A stretch of DNA of 64,000 nt, taken from Streptomyces carminius (GTDB lineage Bacteria > Actinomycetota > Actinomycetes > Streptomycetales > Streptomycetaceae). Numbering within the stretch: the stretch's first letter is position 1; every line of letters begins with the position of its first letter. The position numbers and the translations under genes are program-made. The notes below the pieces were generated by a model. It ran no database searches and was not told the origin of the DNA. It was given only the letters and a program-made list of their open reading frames with translations. This document shows, piece after piece, positions 57,050 through 64,000 of the stretch. The stretch lies in NCBI RefSeq assembly GCF_002794255.1, contig NZ_PGGW01000011.1, forward strand, positions 248,001-312,000. The letters run 5' to 3'.

Positions 57050-58015
57050 TCAGCCGGCCGGCGTCCCCTGCTGCGGGCGCTGGGGGATACCCAGCTTGGC
57101 GGCGTAGGTGGAGGCGACCAGCCTGCCCACCGCGGTGTAGGAGCCCAGCGGCTCCGCGACGGGGCAGTCCGCCTCCTTCGACGCGGACTCCAGCAGGCCC
57201 TCGGGGACCTCGGGGCCGATCAGACAGGGCGCCAGCGCCAACTGCTGGGCACCGGCCTCGCGCAGCTGTGCGGCGGCCCGTGTGACGGAGCCGTCCTCGT
57301 CCAGACCGGCGGCCAGCACCGGCACCGCCAGCCGGGCGGCCAGCAGCATGCCGGTGATCCCGGCCGCCTGCACCGCCTCCTCGCCGCCCATGGCGGCCAG
57401 GATGATGCCGTCCGCGGCGGTCGCCACGGTGAACAGCCGGGCGCGGTCGGCCCGGGCCAGTCCGGCCTCCGACAGCCGTACGTGGACGCCCTCGGCGAGC
57501 AGCGGGTGCGGACCGAGCACATCGGTCAGCTCGGCACCGGAGCCGCCGGCGAGCACGGCCTGGCGTATGCGGCGCAGCTGCGCGCTGTCCGGACCGGCCA
57601 GCAGGGGGACGACGACGGCGGGCGGGGCGTCCTGGAGCCGGGGCCGCGGGGGCTGTTCGGCGTTCTCCTCCGAGGCGCCCTCCTCGTCGGCCGTCCGCGC
57701 CGCGGCGGCGGAGACACGGGCGGAGTGCTCGTCGGCCGTCCGGGCCAGCACGCTCCGCAGCGCGGGGAACTCCTCGTCGTCACCGTCCACATAGCCGATG
57801 CGGGCGTCCAGTCCGGGCAGTTCGGAGCGGGCTATGCTCACGACCTCCTCGGCGAGGCCGCGGGTGGTGCCGGAGGGCACCCCGGGGACGGCCAGTACCA
57901 GCGCGGGCGCACCCTCGGGCGCGACGACGGGCTCCGGCCGGCGGTGCCGTCCGGGCTGGCGGGGACGCGGCATTCGTACAGGCAGGCCATTCGCGGGCCC
58001 AGTGGGGGTGCTCAT
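57050..58015 (-). CDS. Sirohydrochlorin chelatase-like (CbiX/SirB-like) protein lacking the metal histidines
   Basis: A 321-residue protein that I recognise as the Streptomyces protein usually called sirohydrochlorin chelatase. The two domains begin 'APALVLAVPGVPSGTTRGLA' and 'QQLALAPCLIGPEVPEGLLE'. In true SirB/CbiX the first reads HGSR and the second strand region has a histidine; here both positions carry other residues ('PGVPSG', 'PLLAGPDSA'). Chelatase activity is therefore doubtful. A glutamate-rich insertion lies near 98-112. The start ATG has no clear SD. Confidence 0.8.
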   Translation of the reverse strand: MSTPTGPANGLPVRMPRPRQPGRHRRPEPVVAPEGAPALVLAVPGVPSGTTRGLAEEVVSIARSELPGLDARIGYVDGDDEEFPALRSVLARTADEHSARVSAAAARTADEEGASEENAEQPPRPRLQDAPPAVVVPLLAGPDSAQLRRIRQAVLAGGSGAELTDVLGPHPLLAEGVHVRLSEAGLARADRARLFTVATAADGIILAAMGGEEAVQAAGITGMLLAARLAVPVLAAGLDEDGSVTRAAAQLREAGAQQLALAPCLIGPEVPEGLLESASKEADCPVAEPLGSYTAVGRLVASTYAAKLGIPQRPQQGTPAG

Positions 58016-58134
58016 GGCGCCGCATGCTAATGCCTTGCGGGGTCCGGCTGTTCGGGCGGGGCGCGGCATTTCCGTTCTGTCCGCCTTCCTCCCGCGAGTC
58101 GTGGTCACGGACCGGGGTGTACCGGTCACATTGC

Positions 58135-59178
58135 TCACCCGGTGTGCACTACACCGAGAAGTCCCGGACCGGTGGGCAGCCGCAGTGCGCCCCGGGACAG
58201 CCGGCCGGCGACGAGCAGCGCCCCGGCCAGCGGCCCGCCCGCCGCGGGCACGGTCCGGACCCGCGGCAGCCGGGCCGCCAGCTCCCGGCGGAGCGGGGCG
58301 AGGAGCGGCTCACCGAGCCGCAGCAGGCCCCCGGTCAGGGCGACGCGGCCGCCGGCCGCGGGGTCGCCGGCCGCCGGGCAGACGGCGGCGGCGCTCATGG
58401 CGATCTCGGCGGCGGCCTCGTCCAGCACGCGCGCCGCGACCGGGTCCTCCCCGGCGAGCCGGGCCACCTCGGGCGCGAACGAGGCCAGTACGGCCGGGCG
58501 GTCGGTGCGCGGATACAGCTTCCCCGGCAGCGCGGTCACCGGGCCGAAGACGGCTTCGGCCCGGGCGAGCAGGGCGGCCGAGCCGCCCGGCCGCCCGTCG
58601 TGGGCGCGCAGCGCGGCCTCCAGACCGGCCCGGCCGATCCAGGCACCGCCGCCGCAGTCGCCCAGCAGGTGGCCCCAGCCGTCGGCCCGCCGCCAGGTGC
58701 GCAGGTCGGTGCCGGTGGCGACCATCCCGGTGCCCGCGGCGACCACCGCGCCGGGCCGTTCGCCCAGTGCCCCGGCGTACGCGGTCACGGCGTCGGCGGC
58801 CAGTGCCGTGCGCCGGGTGCCGAACTCCCCGGCGAACGCCTCGGGCAGTACGGCCCGCAGCCCGCCGCCGAGCGTCGCCATGCCCGCCGCGCCCACGCAC
58901 ACGGCGTCGATCACCGTCCCGGTCCCGCCGTCCCGTCCCGCCGCGGCCGTCAGCAGGTTCCGGGCCCGCGGCAGCACCAGCTCCAGCAGGTGGTGCGGGT
59001 CGATGCCCGCGGAGCCGGTGCGCACCGGCTCGTCCACCGTGTCGGTGCCCGCCGGCACCGGCGCCGTACCGCCGCCGTCCCCGCCGGTCGTGCCGTCACC
59101 GGTGCCGTCACCGGACCGGGCCAGGGCGAGGCGCAGCCCGGAGCCGCCCGAGTCGACCCCCAGGACCCACCGGGTCAC
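58135..59178 (-). CDS. N-acetylglucosamine-kinase-like (BadF/BadG ATPase) protein
   Basis: A 347-residue ASKHA-fold kinase with '[20 protein letters not shown]' (ATP phosphate loop), '[14 protein letters not shown]', '[16 protein letters not shown]' and '[20 protein letters not shown]'. Related proteins phosphorylate N-acetylglucosamine. The N-terminal part carries a threonine/glycine-rich insertion ('[20 protein letters not shown]'). The GTG start overlaps the ung stop by 4 bases (GTGA), so it is translated with ung. Confidence 0.87.
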   Translation of the reverse strand: MTRWVLGVDSGGSGLRLALARSGDGTGDGTTGGDGGGTAPVPAGTDTVDEPVRTGSAGIDPHHLLELVLPRARNLLTAAAGRDGGTGTVIDAVCVGAAGMATLGGGLRAVLPEAFAGEFGTRRTALAADAVTAYAGALGERPGAVVAAGTGMVATGTDLRTWRRADGWGHLLGDCGGGAWIGRAGLEAALRAHDGRPGGSAALLARAEAVFGPVTALPGKLYPRTDRPAVLASFAPEVARLAGEDPVAARVLDEAAAEIAMSAAAVCPAAGDPAAGGRVALTGGLLRLGEPLLAPLRRELAARLPRVRTVPAAGGPLAGALLVAGRLSRGALRLPTGPGLLGVVHTG

Positions 59179-59861
59179 GGCAGGCGCCAGTCCACCGGCT
59201 CCGCGCCCTGCCGGGCCAGCAGCTCGTTGGCCCGGCTGAACGGACGTGAGCCGAAGAACCCGCGGTCCGCCGACATGGGGGAGGGGTGCGCCGACTCCAC
59301 CGCCGGGAACGGCCCCAGCAGCGGACGCAGGTTCCGCGCGTCCCGCCCCCACAGGACGGCCACCAGCGGCTTGCCGCGCTCCACCAGGGCCCGGATCGCC
59401 TGCTCGGTGACCTCCTCCCAGCCCTTGCCCCGGTGCGCGGCGGGCCTGCGCGGCGCGGTGGTCAGCGCCCTGTTGAGCAGCAGCACCCCCTGCTCCGTCC
59501 ACGGCGTGAGGTCACCGCTGGAGGGGCGGGGCAGCCCGAGGTCGCTCCGCAGCTCCCGGAAGATGTTCTCCAGGCTGCCGGGCAGCGGGTGCACCTCGGG
59601 GGCCACCGCGAAGCTCAGACCGATGGCGTGCCCCGGGGTGGGATAGGGGTCCTGGCCCACGATGAGGACCCGGACGTCGTCGAAGGGCTGCTGGAAGGCC
59701 CGCAGCACGTTCGGTCCGGCCGGCAGGTAGGTGCGTCCCGCGGCGATCTCCGCGCGCAGGAAGTCGCCCATCGCGGCGATACGTCCGGCCACGGGCTCCA
59801 GCGCCCCGGCCCAGCCCGCTTCCACGATCTCGTTCAGGGGTCGTGCTGTTCGTGCTGCCAC
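59175..59861 (-). CDS. ung: Uracil-DNA glycosylase (family 1)
   Basis: A 228-residue enzyme that removes uracil from DNA. The water-activating motif 'GQDPYP' is at 69-74 with Asp71, and the second motif 'HPSPMS' has His192. Length is normal for bacterial Ung. The start is a GTG with no strong SD. It is upstream of and overlaps the kinase gene. Streptomycetes often carry more than one copy, so it may not be the only one. Confidence 0.96.
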   Translation of the reverse strand: MAARTARPLNEIVEAGWAGALEPVAGRIAAMGDFLRAEIAAGRTYLPAGPNVLRAFQQPFDDVRVLIVGQDPYPTPGHAIGLSFAVAPEVHPLPGSLENIFRELRSDLGLPRPSSGDLTPWTEQGVLLLNRALTTAPRRPAAHRGKGWEEVTEQAIRALVERGKPLVAVLWGRDARNLRPLLGPFPAVESAHPSPMSADRGFFGSRPFSRANELLARQGAEPVDWRLP

Positions 59862-59978
59862 GGGCGGTCACTCTACTGGCTCGGCGCGCCGCTCACCGCC
59901 CGGTCCGCCGATCATCCGACGGCCCGTCAGCCGGGCCCCGGCGGGCCGGCCGGTCCTGTCCGGCCGGCCCGCCACCGT

Positions 59979-61064
59979 TCAGCCCAGGACCGCCGCCCGT
60001 ACGCACAGCACGTCGGGCAGCTGGGCGGCCAGCCGGCGCCAGGTGTCGCCCTCGTCGGCACTGGCGAACACCTCGCCGTTGCGGTTGCCGAAGTAGACCC
60101 CCGCCGGGTCGGCGTCGTCCGTGCACAGGGCGTCCCGCAGCACCGGCCCGTGGTGGTCCGTCCCCGGCAGCCCGGCGGAGAGGGGGTGCCAGCTCGCGCC
60201 CGCGTCCTCGGTGCGGTACACCCGGCAGCGCCGCCCGGCCGGCACCCGGTCGCTGTCGGCGTTGAGCGGGAACAGGTACGCCACCCCGCCGCGCCGGGGG
60301 TGCGCGGCGACGGGGAAGCCGAAGGTGGAGGGCAGCCCGCCGGCGATCGGGGACCAGGTAGCGCCCGCGTCGTCGCTGCGGTACACACCCCAGTGGTTCT
60401 GCAGGTACAGCCGGTCCGGATCGGCCGCGTCCCGGGCGATCTTGTGCACGCACTGCCCGAACTCCGGGAACGGGTCCGGCAGGAACACGGCCTCCACCCC
60501 GGTGTTGGACGGTGTCCAGCTCCTCCCGCCGTCCCCGGAGCGGTAGACGCCGCCGGCGGAGACGGCCACCGTGAGCGAGTCCTCGTCGCGCGGATCGGTC
60601 AGGATCGTGTGCAGCCCCAGCCCGCCGCCGCCCGGCTGCCACTTCTCCCGGGTGGGGTGCTCCCACAGCCCGCGGACCAGTTCGAAGGTCTCCCCGCCGT
60701 CCTCCGAGCGGAACAGCGCCCCCGGCTCCGTCCCCGCGTACACCACACCGGGCGCGCCGCGGCCGGCGGGCCGGAGCTGCCAGACGCGCTCCAGTGAGGC
60801 GCCGGTGTCCGCACCGAACCGGATCGCGGGCCGCTTCGGCTCGTGCCAGGTGGCCCCCAGATCGTCGGAGTGGAGGACCGACGGACCCCAGTGGGCGCTG
60901 TCGGCCCCGGCCAGCAGCCGGGGCGCCGGCCCCCGGGTGTCGATCGCGACGGAGTAGACCGCCTGCGCGGTGAAGAGCGGATCGCCGAACTCCCAGTCGC
61001 CACCGCGCCGGCGGGCCAGGAACAGTCCCTTGCGCGTGCCCACCGCGAGCAGTACGTCGGTCAT
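59979..61064 (-). CDS. BNR/Asp-box repeat beta-propeller protein
   Basis: A 361-residue protein with several Asp-box repeats (S-x-D-x-G-x-T-W): 'HSDDLGATWHEP', 'RSEDGGETFELV', 'RSGDGGRSWTPS', 'RSDDAGATWSPI' and 'RTEDAGASWHPL'. It resembles WD40/YVTN/BNR-repeat proteins (VPS10/sialidase-like fold). No signal peptide is visible and sialidase catalytic residues are not recognisable, so it is likely a cytoplasmic propeller of unknown function. GGAGG lies 7 bases before the ATG. Confidence 0.87.
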   Translation of the reverse strand: MTDVLLAVGTRKGLFLARRRGGDWEFGDPLFTAQAVYSVAIDTRGPAPRLLAGADSAHWGPSVLHSDDLGATWHEPKRPAIRFGADTGASLERVWQLRPAGRGAPGVVYAGTEPGALFRSEDGGETFELVRGLWEHPTREKWQPGGGGLGLHTILTDPRDEDSLTVAVSAGGVYRSGDGGRSWTPSNTGVEAVFLPDPFPEFGQCVHKIARDAADPDRLYLQNHWGVYRSDDAGATWSPIAGGLPSTFGFPVAAHPRRGGVAYLFPLNADSDRVPAGRRCRVYRTEDAGASWHPLSAGLPGTDHHGPVLRDALCTDDADPAGVYFGNRNGEVFASADEGDTWRRLAAQLPDVLCVRAAVLG

Positions 61065-61187
61065 GCCACTACCTCCGGGACGCCGTTGTCTGTCGGGGCG
61101 TCAGTCTGCACCCCGGCACTGACACCGGCCGGTGGCGAGCGGGCCCCGGAGGTGCTCCGGTCCGCCGCGGGAGACCGGGGCGGGAGG

Positions 61188-62267
61188 TCAGAGCGCCCAG
61201 GCGTACTGGTCCGGCAGCCGGGCCGGTGCCGTGCCCGGCGTCCGCGCCGCGCGGTGCGGCCAGTACGGGTCGCGCAGCAGCTCCCGGCCCAGCAGCACCG
61301 CGTCCGCCTCGCCGTTCGCGACGATCTTGTCGGCCTGCTCCGGCTCGGTGATCAGACCGACCGCCGCCACCGGCAGTCCGGTCTCCGCCCGCACCCGTGC
61401 GGCGAAGGGCACCTGGTAGCCCGGCCCGGACGGGATGCGCGCCCCGGGCGCGACACCGCCGGTGGAGACGTCCAGCAGGTCCACGCCGTGCTCCCGCAGC
61501 AGGGCGGCGAGCCGTACGGTCTCGTCGGCGCTCCAGCCGTCCGCCAGCCAGTCGGTGGCCGAGACACGGAAGAACAGCGGCAGCTCCTCGGGCCACACCT
61601 CGCGGACGGCGGCCACCACCCGCAGCGGGAAGCGGACGCGGTTCTCGAAGCTCCCGCCGTAGGCGTCGGTGCGCCGGTTGGCGAGCGGGGAGAGGAACTC
61701 GTGGAGCAGATAGCCGTGCGCGCCGTGGACCTCGGCGACCTCGAAACCGGCGGCCAGCGCCCGGCGCGCGGCGTCGGCGAACTGCCCCACCACCTCCTCC
61801 AGCCGCTCCTCCGACAGCTCCAGGGGGACCGGGTGCCCCTCGGCGAAGGGCACCTCGCTCGGTGCGAGGGGGCGCCAGCCGCCCTGCCCGGCACCCAGCG
61901 GCCCGCCGCCGCGCCAGGGGGCGTCGGTGGACGCCTTGCGCCCGGCGTGGGCGAGCTGGATGCCCGCCGTGGTGCCCCGCTCCTTCAGGAAGCCGGTGAT
62001 CCGCCGCAGTGCCGCCGTCTGCCGGTCGTTCCAGACGCCCAGGTCGCCGGGGGTGATGCGGCCCTCGGGGGAGACGGCGGTGGCCTCCACCAGGATCAGC
62101 CCCGCCCCGCCGACCGCCCGGGCCGCGTAGTGGGCGAAGTGCCAGTCGCCGGCCGTGCCCGCCTCCGGACCGGTGGGCTGGGCGGAGTACTGGCACATCG
62201 GGGACATCCAGACACGGTTGGGCACGGTCAGCGACCGCAGGCTGAAGGGCTCGAAGAGAGCGCTCAC
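61188..62267 (-). CDS. NADH:flavin oxidoreductase (Old Yellow Enzyme, YqjM type)
   Basis: A 359-residue FMN TIM-barrel ene-reductase. Cys25 in 'VWMSPMCQYSA' is the cysteine that modulates flavin potential in the YqjM subgroup; 'QLAHAGRKAST', 'GAHGYLLHEFLSPLANRRTD' and 'DAVLLGRELLRDPYWPHRAA' are also typical. It reduces activated C=C bonds with NAD(P)H. The GTG at 62267 follows GAGGAG at 7 bases; a further start at 62312 lies inside the operator and is less likely. It is divergent from the ArsR-type gene and probably controlled by it. Confidence 0.94.
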   Translation of the reverse strand: MSALFEPFSLRSLTVPNRVWMSPMCQYSAQPTGPEAGTAGDWHFAHYAARAVGGAGLILVEATAVSPEGRITPGDLGVWNDRQTAALRRITGFLKERGTTAGIQLAHAGRKASTDAPWRGGGPLGAGQGGWRPLAPSEVPFAEGHPVPLELSEERLEEVVGQFADAARRALAAGFEVAEVHGAHGYLLHEFLSPLANRRTDAYGGSFENRVRFPLRVVAAVREVWPEELPLFFRVSATDWLADGWSADETVRLAALLREHGVDLLDVSTGGVAPGARIPSGPGYQVPFAARVRAETGLPVAAVGLITEPEQADKIVANGEADAVLLGRELLRDPYWPHRAARTPGTAPARLPDQYAWAL

Positions 62268-62310
62268 GGCAGGCTCCTCAGGGATCGGTGGTCTCGGCCG
62301 GTCGGCGTTC

Positions 62311-62328
62311 ATACGATAGACGTCGTAT
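62311..62328. promoter_or_regulatory. Inverted repeat ATACGA-N6-TCGTAT (operator 1)
   Basis: Perfect 6-bp arms separated by TAGACG, in the divergent gap between the Old Yellow Enzyme and ArsR-type genes, 44-61 bases upstream of the oxidoreductase start. It shares the TACGA/TCGTA core with operator 2. Confidence 0.7.
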
Positions 62329-62345
62329 TACGGTGGATGTCAAAC

Positions 62346-62361
62346 TACGAGAGTTCTCGTA
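62346..62361. promoter_or_regulatory. Palindrome TACGAGA-N2-TCTCGTA (operator 2)
   Basis: A perfect 16-bp inverted repeat that ends 10 bases before the ArsR-type start codon. It overlaps a possible TACTAT -10 element (62360-62365), so binding would repress the regulator itself. Confidence 0.75.
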
Positions 62362-62371
62362 CTATGGAGCC

Positions 62372-62731
62372 GTGACGCCCCGCTCCCCGAACCCGCCCGC
62401 CGCCCGGGAACTGGACCATCCGGCCCCCGGTGAGATCCGGCTGGAGGGCGTCCTGCACGCCCTCTCCGACCCCGTACGCCTCCAGATCGTCCGTACGATG
62501 GCGGCGACGGAGGAGGAACTGGCCTGCTCGGTCTTCGAGGTGCCGGTCAGCAAGTCCACGACCACCCACCACTTCCGGGTGCTGCGCGAGAGCGGGGTGA
62601 TCCGCCAGTGCTACCGGGGCACCGCGAAGGTGAGCGCCCTGCGCCGCGGTGACCTGGACCTGCTCTTCCCGGGCCTGCTGGAGAGCGTGCTCACCGCGGC
62701 GGCCCGGCAGGCGGACCGGACCGGCGGGTGA
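62372..62731 (+). CDS. ArsR-type helix-turn-helix regulator
   Basis: A 119-residue winged-helix regulator with 'EGVLHALSDPVRLQIVRTMA' and the recognition region 'VPVSKSTTTHHFRVLRESGV' followed by 'IRQCYRGTAKV'. It matches the ArsR/SmtB family. Only two cysteines are present (in 'LACSVFE' and 'RQCYRG'), so it is probably not a classical metal sensor; redox or quinone-type signals are possible given the ene-reductase neighbour. The GTG has GGAG only a few bases upstream and may lie at the transcription start. Confidence 0.9.
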   Translation: MTPRSPNPPAARELDHPAPGEIRLEGVLHALSDPVRLQIVRTMAATEEELACSVFEVPVSKSTTTHHFRVLRESGVIRQCYRGTAKVSALRRGDLDLLFPGLLESVLTAAARQADRTGG

Positions 62732-62747
62732 GCCGGGCGCGGAGGCT

Positions 62748-62766
62748 CCGGCCCCGCCGGGGCCGG
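62748..62766 (+). terminator. Hairpin terminator after the ArsR-type gene
   Basis: CCGGCCCC (62748-62755) pairs with GGGGCCGG (62759-62766) around GCC, 17 bases past the stop. Confidence 0.7.
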
Positions 62767-62988
62767 TGAGCGGGCGCGGGAACGCCACCGGGCGTGACCA
62801 GGGGGCCGTACGGAAGCCCGGTCTTCCGGACGATCGGCGCCGCGCGGGGCGCCGGAAGGCCCTCTTCTCCCGTGGAGCGGGCCGGTCGGCTGTCGGCGGC
62901 GTCCGGTTGATGACGAACGGCCGTCGCAGGGGTGCGGAGGGACTCGGGGGAAGGCGAGCCGGCCGGGGCGGAACCCCCGTCCCGGCGG

Positions 62989-63702
62989 TCAGAGCCCCCG
63001 CAGCAGTGCGCGCATCCGGCCGATCTCGGCGGTCTGCTGGACGGCCACCTCGCCGGCCATCTCCTCGACCTGGGTCTCCCGGCCCTCGGTCACGGCGTCC
63101 TTCGCCATCGTGACGGCACCCTCGTGGTGGGCGATCATCAGCTCCAGGAACAGCCGGTCGAAGTCCTCGCCGCGTGCCGTCCGCAACCGTGCCAGCTCCG
63201 CCTCGGTGGCCATGCCCGGCATCGGCGCGCCGCCGTGCTCGCCGTGGCCGCCGTGCTCGCCGTGGGTGTCGCCGCCCTCCGTGCCGCCGTGGCGCTTGAG
63301 CCAGGTGCGCATCACCGAGATCTCCGGCCGCTGGGCCGCGTCGATCCGCTCGGCGAGCCGGCGCACCCCGCCGGAACGGGCGTGCTCACCGGCCAGCTCG
63401 GTCATCACCAGCGCCTGCCCGTGATGCTCGATCATCCTGGAGACATACGAGAAGTCCGCCGCGTTGGGTTCGGCCCGGCCGCGTTCGCCCGCCTTCGAGG
63501 CCTCCTCGGCGGAGAGCGTCTCGGCGGCCTCTCCCGGCCTCCCGGGAGCGATCACGGAAGGCCTCCCGCCGGGTGCCGTTCTTCCGGAGTCCCCCGATTC
63601 CCCGGAGCCGTCGCAGCCGGCCAGCCCCGTCAGGACGGCCAGGGCGGCCAGGGCGGCCGGGAGCGCACGGCCGGAACTCCGGGGCATGTGACGGTCGGTC
63701 AC
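62989..63702 (-). CDS. DUF305 lipoprotein
   Basis: A 237-residue exported lipoprotein. The signal peptide 'ALPAALAALAVLTGLAGC' ends in a lipobox (L-A-G-C). Two DUF305 halves follow, marked by 'YVSRMIEHHGQALVMTEL' and 'LFLELMIAHHEGAVTMAKDA', with a His/Gly-rich linker ('HGEHGGHGEHGG'). DUF305 proteins form four-helix bundles of ferritin-like type and some are linked to metal handling; function here unknown. The GTG at 63702 has CAGGAGG at a 6-base spacing. It is divergent from the truncated gene at the edge. Confidence 0.92.
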   Translation of the reverse strand: MTDRHMPRSSGRALPAALAALAVLTGLAGCDGSGESGDSGRTAPGGRPSVIAPGRPGEAAETLSAEEASKAGERGRAEPNAADFSYVSRMIEHHGQALVMTELAGEHARSGGVRRLAERIDAAQRPEISVMRTWLKRHGGTEGGDTHGEHGGHGEHGGAPMPGMATEAELARLRTARGEDFDRLFLELMIAHHEGAVTMAKDAVTEGRETQVEEMAGEVAVQQTAEIGRMRALLRGL

Positions 63703-63899
63703 CGTTCCTCCTGCGACACGGGATACGCCGGTCCCCCGATCCTGGCACGGACGGACGTGTTCCGGCCCGCCGTTTCGGCAGCATGTTCGTTTCCCACTGT
63801 CGGTACGGACCTGGGAAGGGTCATACTGCCCGGGTCCGCGGCCGTTCAACTCGGAGCGGGGGAACGCGGGTTGAGAGGGAACTGAGACGGAGGAGCGCA

Positions 63900-64000
63900 G
63901 TGACGTCGTTGACGGGACACAGCACACGGCGCAGACGCCTCGGAGCGACAGCGGCCGCATTCGGCCTGCTGGCCACGCTCCTCGCCGCCGGACCGGCGGC
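63900..64000 (+). CDS. N-terminus of a secreted protein (cut by window end)
   Basis: A GTG at 63900 follows GGAGGAG and opens a frame that begins with basic residues (HSTRRRRLGA), then the hydrophobic stretch 'TAAAFGLLATLLAAGPAA', a typical Sec signal peptide. Only 33 codons are inside the window. In streptomycetes an LVIVD-repeat secreted protein commonly lies beside a DUF305 gene and starts in a similar way, so that is a reasonable but unproven guess. Confidence 0.7.
   Translation, partial: MTSLTGHSTRRRRLGATAAAFGLLATLLAAGPA

Noticed and set aside
62732..62988. Possible small gene between the ArsR-type and DUF305 genes
   Set aside because: Frames here are Arg/Gly/Pro-rich with no SD or domain. 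Only the terminator hairpin is supported.

Overview
This window is high-GC chromosomal DNA of a streptomycete or close relative. Codon third positions are almost all G or C, many genes start with GTG next to strong Shine-Dalgarno (SD) sequences, and many typical Streptomyces families are present (DUF6397, DUF397, DUF574-type methyltransferase, XRE/DUF5753 regulator, ECF41 sigma factor, roadblock protein). I found no rRNA, tRNA, CRISPR array, transposase or prophage. One in-frame TTA codon was seen, in the anti-sigma-like gene near 13.5 kb. The right end cuts a gene encoding a secreted protein.

Layout. 0.6-8.3 kb: a deazaflavin-nitroreductase/hemerythrin fusion, a LuxR remnant, an LLM flavin monooxygenase, a malonyl-CoA synthetase (matB) coupled to a fused acyl-CoA carboxyltransferase, and an ECF41 sigma factor followed by its partner oxidoreductase, which has an exact ECF41-type promoter. 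8.3-12.7 kb: xylose catabolism (ROK repressor, xylB, divergent xylA) and a conserved 85-residue protein. 13-15.7 kb: a WhiJ-like regulatory island (anti-sigma-like ATPase, XRE/DUF5753 regulator, DUF397 protein, SAM methyltransferase). 15.8-22.7 kb: the uncharacterised STM4011-STM4015 operon (two radical SAM proteins, an alkaline-phosphatase-fold hydrolase, an ATP-grasp-like protein and an LRR-like protein), with a divergent QGDVLI-type protein and a DUF6745 protein. 22.9-31.3 kb: a secreted GDSL lipase, small and hypothetical proteins, a lone roadblock protein, DUF6397, an acyl-CoA thioesterase, an RNA helicase and a membrane DUF457 protein. 31.4-37.3 kb: an asymmetric two-gene ABC exporter and a divergent canonical ABC exporter. 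37.3-43.4 kb: NTF2-like, NUDIX, VOC, ThuA and macro-domain proteins, and a 938-residue membrane protein with an extracellular solute-binding fold. 43.4-54 kb: NamZ-type muramidase, then a rhamnose-to-pyruvate operon (rhaI, rhaEW, rhaB, lutA, lutB, lutC) with a divergent LacI regulator and two matching operators. 54-64 kb: flavin monooxygenase, YjbQ, lactonase with a CebR-like box, chelatase-like protein, sugar kinase, ung, BNR protein, Old Yellow Enzyme with a divergent ArsR regulator and palindromic operators, and a DUF305 lipoprotein.

How the genes fit together. Two pentose/deoxyhexose routes are complete at the enzyme level. Xylose is isomerised and phosphorylated into the pentose phosphate pathway. 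Rhamnose goes to dihydroxyacetone phosphate plus lactaldehyde, then lactate, then pyruvate through LutABC. No sugar transporter lies in the window. The most promising uncharacterised unit is the STM4011-4015 operon. The clearest regulatory findings are the ECF41 promoter, the rhamnose operator pair, the ArsR-type palindromes and the single TTA codon. All family calls come from reading the sequence without database searches.
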